Below, in pieces: positions 9,101-16,342 of a stretch of DNA of 64,000 nt; the stretch's first letter is position 1; each line of letters opens with the position of its first letter. The DNA comes from Verrucomicrobiota bacterium (GTDB taxonomy: Bacteria > Verrucomicrobiota > Verrucomicrobiia > Verrucomicrobiales > Akkermansiaceae): contig JAPLUI010000318.1 of NCBI GenBank assembly GCA_026397725.1, positions 1-64,000 on the forward strand. The letters run 5' to 3'. The translations under genes were made by a program, and so were the position numbers. The notes below the pieces were generated by a model that did not search any database, had not been told where the DNA came from, and saw only the letters and a list, made by a program, of their open reading frames with translations.

Positions 9101-9961
9101 ACGCTGAGCGTGGGGCCGGCGGGCAAGAACCTGGCGCCGGTCGCGGCCATCGTCCACCTCAGCGCGGGTGCGGTCAGCAGCGTGGAAATCATCAACCCCG
9201 GCAGTTATACGGATGTCTCGACGCTCACCCTGAGCTTGATCGGCGGCGACGGTGCCGGCGCGAGCCTGGATCCATACACCACGGGTACTAACACCAGTGG
9301 CGGTCTGACCAAGAAGAGTGCGGGGACACTGACGCTCTCCGGCGCAAACACCTACACCGGCGATACCGTTGTGCAAGCTGGCACGCTTTCCATCACCACC
9401 GCATACCTTGCGGACGGAGCGGACGTGAAGCTTTACACCGGGGGCATTTTGGACCTCAACACCAGTGGCGCGATGGATACCATCCGTTCGCTCTACATCA
9501 ATGGTGTGCCCCAAGCCGCCGGTGTCTGGGGCGCGCTTGGCTCGGGTGTCGCAAATGAGAGCGCATTCATCACCGGCAGCGGGTTCCTCGACGTCAGCAC
9601 CCTCGGCGTTGCGAGCGGTTACGCCTCTTGGGCGGCCACCAACGCCGGTGGCCAACCCGCGAATCAGGACTTCAACAATGACGGCGTTGCCAACGGCGTG
9701 GCCTACTTCATGAACAAGGCCGGCCTCACCACCAACCCGGGCATCAACGGCACCACCAAACAGGTGACCTGGCCCAATGGCGGCAATATCCCGAGCACCG
9801 ATTACGACACCCAGTTCGTCGTCCAAACCTCCAGCGACCTCCAGTCGTGGGCGGATGTTCCCGCCGGGGATGCCAATCTCATTAACATCCCTGCCTCGGT
9901 CTCCTACACCCAGAGCGGTGCCAGCCCCCGCTTCGTCCGCCTCAAGGTGACCCCGAACTGA
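6107..9961 (+). CDS. Large secreted autotransporter-associated beta-strand-repeat protein
   Basis: From ATG 6107 the protein is 1284 residues. A convincing signal peptide starts only at residue 41 (ATG 6227: M-P-T-R-P-G-R-R, a hydrophobic run, then A-Q-A-Q-A), so translation may really begin at 6227 or the first 40 residues are an unusual extension. The rest is a G/T/N-rich beta-helical protein with repeats such as G-A-G-T-L-T-L-T-G-T (near 590) and S-A-G-T-L-T-L-S-G-A-N-T-Y-T-G (near 1075). Paired segments around residues 475-580 and 980-1065 (P-G-x-x-x-x-P-I/V and G-G-S-G-Y type) repeat within the chain. The C-terminus resembles the substrate-comparison module seen in neighbouring proteins. 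It is translationally coupled to the esterase gene by an ATGA overlap if 6107 is used. Confidence 0.75.
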   Translation: MSQPMNQPMNHPMHHPMNPSPTLRPSPQRLRQAQHPCRKLMPTRPGRRPVMIMAGAVLMAFAATQAQAQTYNWSGLDNDLWSVGPWITTVPGAGNVAVFSELGAGATVDLGATDITVAGLTFNTNVAGGNTIAAISAPATKLILQTGATVNVDGTHTISAPLQLTNGTSDFSVAAAGKLTLSGVVTTSGANPSFTEIQKDGPGDLIITSPVYPGYIAGDPDALIRRRVFVNEGMVEIRPGANVNVTRWLTQTTNGYVRQTGGTLSVDGWEDGGELNLGWGNGYASYELKAGTINILPGSWIQVANAGAGGDPRGIMTIGDGTSTPAVNLTYATFELGDNGGTGSGTVVHRSGTVFNDGVGADGFWGHLDIGVGNTGIYNQLGGTVTDTDGVAIQLSPSATGIYNLNGGQLITSRVYGSGTLDGDGPTPNAFFNFNGGTLKALGNSADFLNERNPLNNPIGVTTTVYQNGGTIDTAGFNLTINKNILGPAGQGLAPITFTLGTGGAGYRGAPVLEVVRDAAWPDTTGTGATAVANMVDDGSGNGTYSIGSITVTCPGQNYDGTPTLDFVGGDPTTPATVDPLTLANNIGGTLTKTGAGTLTLTGTDTLGSVVVNAGALDLPGSAKVTCTRNPGNNNYYNNNGGLAVNNSLVTLRGNSIVEVGQGSVPVYGASGNLVMSENANLNMQGVFANNFTGTGFLTVAGSANPTVLMRDNAYIGTYSDPERTVKAPSKVTWWDICFDQGGGTFNMRDSASVNIDYANGQPGISRYEGRIRIGQQGTGILNITDNASIHCANMGFAENGGLGILNQSGNAEVHVDTQTALPRHSDGIGASNFSGQNRYNISGGKLWTTTRYSVADGELNITGTGLVDLSDSMDDLSVKMTYGLGPDGARPVVNLKRGTLFVKTVDGGNKASTATMNFDFNGGTLKAAMSGVTILGNNSATLNAVVYPGGAVVDSAGQDVTISQNLLAAADTGVLTIPVATGGSGYYFAPNVQVTGGTLSVGPAGKNLAPVAAIVHLSAGAVSSVEIINPGSYTDVSTLTLSLIGGDGAGASLDPYTTGTNTSGGLTKKSAGTLTLSGANTYTGDTVVQAGTLSITTAYLADGADVKLYTGGILDLNTSGAMDTIRSLYINGVPQAAGVWGALGSGVANESAFITGSGFLDVSTLGVASGYASWAATNAGGQPANQDFNNDGVANGVAYFMNKAGLTTNPGINGTTKQVTWPNGGNIPSTDYDTQFVVQTSSDLQSWADVPAGDANLINIPASVSYTQSGASPRFVRLKVTPN

Positions 9962-10008
9962 CCCGCAGCCCCCGCTGACAGCGCGTCACCCGAACCCCCA
10001 ACAGATGC

Positions 10009-10629
10009 TTGGATCTGAAGCTGCTGCGGGGCCGGGAGGTGTCGGTGAAGATCGAAGGGCCGGATGTGGCTGCTATCGAGTTGGTGAAGACGAGCGACAC
10101 CATCCCGGGCAAGTATGAGATGTTCAGCCAGATGGCCACCTTCCCGTTGGAACTCAGCCTGCACACCACGCCCGATGGTGTTAGATCGTATGCGGACTTC
10201 GTCTCCGAACTCGCCCAACTGCGCAATCCGGGCAGCACGCGGCAGGATCTCACGGTCACGGCCGGCGCCCCGCTTCAGGTGGGCGACGTCTCGCAACCGG
10301 CGGAGATTGGGGCCGCGTTCGAGCCTGGAACAGCCTCGCGGGTCAGCTTCACCGGGGCGGAGTTCATCGCCACCTGGAACGCGCAGAGCAAGGAACTCGA
10401 GATCAATGGGGAGAAAACCAGGCCAAGTCCGAAGAACGGTCGTCTGGCGGTCCACATCCTGCCGGACATCCCGTCGCTCGAGGCCGTCACCAACGGCGGG
10501 GAGGCTTATCTCATCAACAGCCGCGACGATCGGAAACCCGGCGCCAAATCCCCGATGGAGATCCGCGCCGAGGGCGGCGACGTGAAATTCAGCCGCGTCG
10601 TGGTCTATCCACTCAAGCCGATTCACTAA
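10009..10629 (+). pseudogene. GH32 fragment lacking the catalytic propeller
   Basis: The open frame (TTG start, 206 residues) has no signal peptide. Its first 45 residues look like the extra N-terminal domain that precedes the propeller in verrucomicrobial GH32 proteins (K-T-S-D-T-I-P-G-K-Y-E-M-F). It then jumps, in frame, to the region after the propeller (Q-M-A-T-F-P-L-E-L-S-L), and the C-terminal beta-sandwich follows to the stop. The whole catalytic five-bladed propeller, with N-D-P-N-G, R-D-P and E-C motifs, is absent. It is truncated at the 5' end as well. Any product would not be a fructan hydrolase; a sugar-binding remnant is possible but unproven. Confidence 0.6.
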
Positions 10630-10638
10630 CCATAAACC

Positions 10639-10866
10639 ATGAAACACCCCATCCACCAATGGCTGCTGGCAATCGCGGCGACCACATTGCCATTCAACCT
10701 GTGCCCGGCACAGGATGCCAAACCCGGCAACGTGCCCGCGCCGCAAGGATTTGAATGCCCGAAGATTGACAAGACGTATGTCTATCTTCCTCACTTTTCC
10801 CCGCGTCGCGGCTGCATCACGGATCTGAACGGCGCCATCCATTTCAACGGCGAGTATCATATATGA
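10639..10866 (+). pseudogene. GH32-like N-terminal fragment, broken after the G-E-Y-H motif
   Basis: The 75-residue open frame has a signal peptide (M-K-H-P-I-H-Q-W followed by a hydrophobic run and C-P-A-Q). It then shows the start of a GH32-type propeller: T-D-L-N-G-A-I-H-F-N-G-E-Y-H, where the D corresponds to the nucleophile of N-D-P-N-G in canonical members. The frame stops two codons after the H, and its TGA overlaps the ATG of the next GH32 gene. The rest of the enzyme, some 400 residues or more, is missing. The same breakpoint recurs at 37.45 and 50.6 kb. Confidence 0.6.
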
Positions 10867-12869
10867 AAGCTCTTGCCACCTGCCGCCTCGCGGCCTTGCT
10901 GATCGCAGCCTTGACATGGCTGACCTCCTTGCTGGTTGCTTCCGCCGCCAATGGCCAGCCGCCCTTTGCTGATGCAGTGGCCGTCTGGCACATGGCCGAG
11001 GCACACGATTCGGCCGGCGCCAACAGCGTCTTGAAGGTCGCAGACCAGGTCAAATTAGGCATCGAATTGCAGGGTGCCGAACGCGAGGCTTCGTTGATTC
11101 GTGGCGGCGACGGGAAAGTGGCCGAACTGACTGGCGGCTGGCTGAATCCCGGCCTCGGCGCGGGCGGCGAACTCAACCTCCGTGGTCAGGCTATGACCTT
11201 GTGCATCCGCCTCCGCGACCCCTCCGGGCAGTGGGGCCGGGGGATTTTTTCCAAGTATGGCGCCGGGCACGATGCGCTGGCCTACAACCTGTTCAGCACC
11301 ACGCTCTCGGGCGACGACGCCGGACCCGACATCGGCTTTGAACTGGGCACCGCCCCCGGTAATGGCATGGTCCAGGTTAAAACATCGGTTGGCCAGCTTG
11401 TAGATCCGGCAGCCTGGCACGACCTCATCGGGCGTTACGACGGCCGGTTGCTGGAGATGTTCGTGGATGGCGTGCGCATAGACCAGCGTCCGGCCAACGG
11501 GGAGTTGCGGCAGAACGAGGAGGCCTGCATCGTGGGCGGGTATTCGGTCGGAGGAAAGGTGCCCAACCCCTTCCACGGCCAGATCGATCATGCCGCGCTG
11601 TGGCAACGGGCTATCACCGACGACGAAATCGTGAAGCTCTCCGGCGGCCAGGAGTTCGTCGCGAAGCAGAAGGAGCTAATCGCGAAGCGGAAGCGGCAGG
11701 TGAGCCAACTGGCCCCTGAGGTTGAGGACTTTCGCAGCGTCCTGTACAGCAAGGACGTGGCGGAGTACTCCAAGGCAACTCTGACCTTCCGGAAGTGGAT
11801 GATCGCCAACGATCCCTTGCGGCCGCTCTACCATTTCACGGGTCCGGAGAGCTGGATCAATGATCCCAACGGCCCCATCTTCTACCAGGGCCAATACCAC
11901 CTCTTCTATCAGTACAGACCCGTCACTGCTGACCGCCCGAACCCGCGCACCACGGGCGGAGGCCATAGCTGGGGCCATGCCGCAAGCAATGACCTGGTGC
12001 ATTGGACGGACTGGCCGGTGGCCATGTGGCCGGACATCCCGCAGGACCGCAACGGGGCCGGTTCCGGCAACACGTTTCACCTGGGGGATTACTGGGAGCT
12101 GCCCTACCTGATTCCGTTAGGCGGCAGGCACGTGCTGATGGTCGGTGCGGGCAATCCCTACTGGGTCGGAACCTACGACACCAAGACCATGCTCTTTACG
12201 CCCGATCGGGCGGAGCCACGCGCGATGGACACCCCATGCTATTACTCCTTCAATCCCAACATGGTTGATGACAAGGGCCCCGGCGGCGCGCCCCGGCGTA
12301 TCATGCACGGCTGGGTTAAAACCGACCCGACGCCGACCGGCAAGGTGCCGTACTGGCAGGGCGCTCACTCCATCCCGCGGGTAATCACTCTCAAGGACGG
12401 GCGTGTATGGCAGGAACCGATCCCGGAACTCCAGACCCTGCGTGCCGACAAGCAATCGTTCAAGAACCTGGACATCACCCCGGAATCCGGCGATTTGCTC
12501 AAGACCGTCAAGGGCGATTCCCTGGAGATCATCGCGACCTTCAAACCGGGCACGGCGCAGCGCTTTGGCATCAAGGTTCGCAGTTCGGCAACGGATGCGA
12601 ATGTGAATGTCTCGGTCTGGATCAATCCCCGCGAACTCACCTTCGGCGCGGCCCAGGGAAGCATGGCCAGCGACTTGAAACCCGGTGACCCCGTGACTTT
12701 GCATGTGTTTGTGGATCGGTCCGTGGTTGAAGGTTACCTCAACGGCAACGCGAGCACCGCGGTCTGCGGGCATGACCCGGCCGCCCAAGGCGTCGAACTC
12801 TTTGCCCAAGGTGGAAGTTGTACCCTGGAGTCGCTAGATGTATGGCGGTTGCGATCCGCCTGGGACTGA
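10863..12869 (+). CDS. LamG-GH32 glycosidase with an internal propeller deletion
   Basis: The 668-residue secreted protein has a signal peptide, then a LamG/concanavalin-like domain (about residues 35-260). A GH32 domain opens at I-N-D-P-N-G-P-I-F-Y-Q-G-Q-Y-H-L-F-Y (about 338-355), which includes the nucleophile Asp. After S-G-N-T-F-H-L-G (about 405) the chain goes straight to Y-W-E-L-P-Y-L-I-P-L, the position of the family's W-E-C-P element. The stretch that normally carries the R-D-P motif is therefore missing, with the frame kept. The C-terminal beta-sandwich (D-R-S-V-V-E near 623) is complete. The family cleaves fructans such as levan or inulin; this copy is probably inactive. Its start overlaps the preceding fragment as ATGA. 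Confidence 0.7.
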   Translation: MKALATCRLAALLIAALTWLTSLLVASAANGQPPFADAVAVWHMAEAHDSAGANSVLKVADQVKLGIELQGAEREASLIRGGDGKVAELTGGWLNPGLGAGGELNLRGQAMTLCIRLRDPSGQWGRGIFSKYGAGHDALAYNLFSTTLSGDDAGPDIGFELGTAPGNGMVQVKTSVGQLVDPAAWHDLIGRYDGRLLEMFVDGVRIDQRPANGELRQNEEACIVGGYSVGGKVPNPFHGQIDHAALWQRAITDDEIVKLSGGQEFVAKQKELIAKRKRQVSQLAPEVEDFRSVLYSKDVAEYSKATLTFRKWMIANDPLRPLYHFTGPESWINDPNGPIFYQGQYHLFYQYRPVTADRPNPRTTGGGHSWGHAASNDLVHWTDWPVAMWPDIPQDRNGAGSGNTFHLGDYWELPYLIPLGGRHVLMVGAGNPYWVGTYDTKTMLFTPDRAEPRAMDTPCYYSFNPNMVDDKGPGGAPRRIMHGWVKTDPTPTGKVPYWQGAHSIPRVITLKDGRVWQEPIPELQTLRADKQSFKNLDITPESGDLLKTVKGDSLEIIATFKPGTAQRFGIKVRSSATDANVNVSVWINPRELTFGAAQGSMASDLKPGDPVTLHVFVDRSVVEGYLNGNASTAVCGHDPAAQGVELFAQGGSCTLESLDVWRLRSAWD

Positions 12870-12939
12870 CTATCAGATTGCCAAGCCAATGACCGGGAGT
12901 ATTTATGGAACAGACCATGAAATCATCAGAGAACAAACA

Positions 12940-14203
12940 ATGAAACACTACATGTTTGCCCTGCTGCTTCCCTTGGCCGCTTTGACAGCGGTGTCGGGAA
13001 CCCGGGCGGAAGAAACGCAAGCCGATGCCAAGCCGGCGCCACAAAAACGCGAGTTCACGATTGATAAGCAGTACCTCAACATCCTCATCAAACGCGGTGG
13101 CCCCGCGCACCGCATGCGGCTCACTTTCCCCGACGGAAGTATATCGGAAATCAGCATGTGCATTCCCGACGCCTCCGAACAGCCCGGCTCCTGGGCTGTT
13201 GTGGATGTCGCCCCCTTCAAAGGAAAATCGCTGACTTTGGAAGCGGTGGACAGACTGCCTGAGAACTTCCTCCATGCGTTTTCCATCGCTGAAGTCGAAG
13301 TCTATGACGAGCACGGCACGAACATCGCGCTGGCGTCCCGTGGCACCGGCGTCACGGTTAATTCGACGTACCACGGCTCGGGTCAGGAACTCGCCGCGCA
13401 CCGCTGGTACTGTCCGCTTCATTATGACGCGGGCTTCAAATGGGCGCGCGTGGGCTATCATGACGACCCTATCAACTGGCATTGGGTGGAAAAGGAAAAT
13501 GGGCTGTTAGCCATCGATCCAGAAACCGACAAGGCGGTTACGGAATTGGTTGGAAACGGGGTCGAGATCATCATGTCGCTCGGTTTCGGCAACCGCTTGT
13601 ATAGCGGCCCCGCCACGCGCGACGTCCCTCAGTTATGGGAATGGAATTACAGCGTGCTCTATCCCCGGCTCTCCGACCAGGCGGCGGAAAGATCGTGGTG
13701 CGGAAGTTTTCCCGCCACCGAAATGGAGAAGGCGAAGTACGTGGCGCAAGTCTTCACCCGTGATTCCGGTTTGGGGATCGAATCGTTTTTCTGCGAGATG
13801 TATTGTCCGACATACGGATTGCTGGATCTGAGTCTGCTCCGCCGGTCCTTTGATGCCGATCCCATCGCGCCCCTCCAACCGCAGGCGGCGTATTATGTCA
13901 CCCGCAACCTTCGAGTGCGCCTTCGAGAATGCGCCACCCAACATGGAATCATTCCGGTTCACCGCGCCCGACGGGCGGGCGCTCGCACTCTGGCAAGGGG
14001 GACGCGCCAAAGACCATTGCGAGGGAATCCCGGTCGATGTGCGCCTGAAAACCGCTTGTCGCCAGGCCGTGGCCTGCGATCCGGTCAACGGCGTGAAACA
14101 GGATTTGCTCATCAAGCCTGCCGATGGCGGCATGCGGATTCAAGGCTTGCTCGTTGGCGATTCTCCGCCGATCATCCGCCTGGTGGATCGCATCGCAGAT
14201 TGA
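12940..14203 (+). pseudogene. Mosaic of a GH32 N-terminal domain and a TIM-barrel glycosidase, frameshifted
   Basis: From ATG 12940 there is a signal peptide and then a domain typical of the front of some GH32 proteins (R-E-F-T-I-D-K-Q-Y-L-N, near residues 30-110). Around 13260 it switches in frame to an unrelated protein: a discoidin-like strand (A-E-V-E-V-Y-D) and then pieces of a GH39-like TIM barrel (W-H-W-V-E-K-E-N-G). A second gap lies near 13760-13790, where the middle of the barrel is missing. At about 13909 the frame slips; the homologous C-terminal part (A-P-D-G-R-A-L-A-L-W-Q-G-G) continues in the next frame to TGA 14203. No active enzyme is expected. Confidence 0.55.
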
Positions 14204-14300
14204 GAGTGATACGAATTCGGGATTCTGAACAACTTGAAAGATAATTGATTATGAAAGCAAACACAGTAATTGCAGGCATGGTCGCTGCGGGCATCGAACG

Positions 14301-16280
14301 ATGATTGAGTTATTGACATTATTATGGCATTTCAACACGGCACAGCCCGCGCAGAGCACGCTCACCGCGCAGGCACCGCAAGCTGAGTTCGCAGCGCCAG
14401 CGAATCAAACCAACGGTTTCACGGTCAAGTTCGCACTGGACCTGAAGAAGTTTGATGGTGACAAAACCATTCTCGAGATGCCGGATGTGCTCAGCGTCCG
14501 CCTTCGCCAGCACAATCCATCCGACCGTGGTGGTCAGAATTACCCGTCGTTCAAAATGCCCGACGGCTCGGTGCCGGTGCTGGAAGCGACGGTCGTGCTC
14601 CATTCGGTCGAGCATCCCGACTGGCAGAACCTGACCATCGGCATCCCGCTGGCCATGCTGCAGCGGCCCGAGGGCGGGCACGAGGTCGTCCTTGACTTCA
14701 CGGGTGCGCGCTGGACGATGGTTGTTGATGGCGCATTGCTGGATAACAACTTTGCCTTCGGCTACCCGAAATGGGCGGACAAGAACATGTGGAAGCTGGA
14801 TGCGGAATATGTGAAGAAAGCCGAAATCCATCTTCCGGGCATCAAGCCCGAGAAGCAACCGGCAGCGACGCCTGACATCTCGCCCGGCATTCAGTACTGG
14901 ACCCCGCCCGGACACAACGCATGGGTCGGCGATGTCGCGACGCTCTCCTACCAAGGACGCTACCACGTTTTCTATCTGTATGACCGCCGCCATATCGCCA
15001 GCAAGTTTGGCTGCGGCGGGCATTACTTCGAACACCTTTCCACGGCGGACTTCAAGACGTGGACCGAACACGAAGCGGCCACGCCGATTGAAGAACAATG
15101 GGAAACCTTCGGCACCGGCACGCCGTTTGTCTTCAAGGATCAGTTGTGCATCAGCTACGGTTTGCATACCACGCGAATCTATCCGAAGGAAAGGACGACA
15201 CTCCCCGCGCAATGGGAATTCCTCAACAAGAACGGCCGCACGGACGGATTCAAACGGGACTCCACGCCCGGCGTGCCCGCGGGCGCGACCTATTCGGTCA
15301 GCGCGGACGGCATCTCGAACTTCAGGAAGTCCAATGTCATGTTCCACCCCTGTGAGAACCCGAGCGTCTATACCGACCCAAGCGGCAAACTGCGGATGAT
15401 GGCGAACTATCAATCTAACGGGATCTGGGAATCGGATTCGATTGACGGCGGGTGGCACTGCATCAGCCCGGGCTTTCCGCCTGGGGGCGACTGCACATTC
15501 TTCTTCCACTGGGGCAAGTTCGACTATATCATCGGCGGCTTCACGGGACTTTGGTCGAAGCCCGCCGACGCGCCGGACTCGGCATATGAAGATGTCGTTC
15601 GCAAAGGGCTCGACTTCTACGACGGGTCGAACGTTCCCTCGATCTCAGAGATCACCGGCGGACGTTTCCTGATGGCAGCATGGATTCCCATCCACGGCTG
15701 GGGCGGCAATCTGATCATCCGCGAGCTGGTTCAGTTTCCCGACGGCCGGATCGGCTCGAAGTGGATGAAGGAAATAACGCCCGCAACAGGGAAGCCCGAA
15801 ACTCTAGCGGCAAAGGTTGCCGAAACAACGACGTTTCCGACCAACTGCAAATCGTTCATGCTGACCTTCGACGTTCAGCCCGCCGAGGCGAAAACTGGCA
15901 AGTTCGGCATTGCGTTCCTGCCGGAGAGCGGCGAGCAGGCATCCTGCGAACTGCAGCTTCGTTTGGATGATCTGCACGCGCAGTTCGGCCCCGGATCATT
16001 GAATAACTTCGCGGGTAATGAGAAGTCCCTGCGCGAGGGCGGTGCGCCTCAGCAGGTCGGCAACTACGCGATCGGGAATCTCATCGGCGTTGAAAAACCT
16101 TTCACGGTTCGCGTGCTCGTGAAGGGCTGCGACAAGATCGGTGGGTCTCTGGTGGATGCTGAAATCGCGGGACAGCGCACGATGATTTCCTATCGCCCTG
16201 AATTGACCGTGAAAAGGATGGTCTTCCGCACGGAAAAGATTGAACTCAGGAATGTCCAAATCGCGTTGCTCCGGAACTGA
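14301..16280 (+). CDS. GH32/GH43-like five-bladed propeller protein
   Basis: The 659-residue protein has a concanavalin-like N-terminal region (about 1-190). A five-bladed-propeller core follows with W-V-G-D-V (about 213-217) before Y-Q-G-R-Y-H-V-F-Y, matching the position of the GH32 nucleophile. E-N-P-S-V-Y-T-D-P-S-G (near 352) stands where the R-D-P motif would be. The C-terminal beta-sandwich is present, so this propeller looks whole. The 5' end is odd: a separate 17-codon frame at 14251-14304 starts like a signal peptide (M-K-A-N-T-V-I-A-G-M-V-A-A-G-I) and stops in an ATGA overlap with this start. A frameshift or small deletion may have split the signal peptide from the enzyme. Substrate unknown; clan GH-J or GH43-like is inferred. 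Confidence 0.6.
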   Translation: MIELLTLLWHFNTAQPAQSTLTAQAPQAEFAAPANQTNGFTVKFALDLKKFDGDKTILEMPDVLSVRLRQHNPSDRGGQNYPSFKMPDGSVPVLEATVVLHSVEHPDWQNLTIGIPLAMLQRPEGGHEVVLDFTGARWTMVVDGALLDNNFAFGYPKWADKNMWKLDAEYVKKAEIHLPGIKPEKQPAATPDISPGIQYWTPPGHNAWVGDVATLSYQGRYHVFYLYDRRHIASKFGCGGHYFEHLSTADFKTWTEHEAATPIEEQWETFGTGTPFVFKDQLCISYGLHTTRIYPKERTTLPAQWEFLNKNGRTDGFKRDSTPGVPAGATYSVSADGISNFRKSNVMFHPCENPSVYTDPSGKLRMMANYQSNGIWESDSIDGGWHCISPGFPPGGDCTFFFHWGKFDYIIGGFTGLWSKPADAPDSAYEDVVRKGLDFYDGSNVPSISEITGGRFLMAAWIPIHGWGGNLIIRELVQFPDGRIGSKWMKEITPATGKPETLAAKVAETTTFPTNCKSFMLTFDVQPAEAKTGKFGIAFLPESGEQASCELQLRLDDLHAQFGPGSLNNFAGNEKSLREGGAPQQVGNYAIGNLIGVEKPFTVRVLVKGCDKIGGSLVDAEIAGQRTMISYRPELTVKRMVFRTEKIELRNVQIALLRN

Positions 16281-16342
16281 ACCGTGGACAAGGAAATGCC
16301 TATCAGTAAGAACCAACCGAATCGCAAGAGAAAGGAATCAAC

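Noticed and set aside
13890-13930. Programmed frameshift in the 12.9-kb mosaic
   Set aside because: No slippery heptamer or downstream structure was seen, and the gene has other lesions.
14322-15509. 395-codon minus-strand frame opposite the 14.3-kb propeller gene
   Set aside because: Arginine-rich, motif-free and mirrored by a well-supported plus-strand gene.
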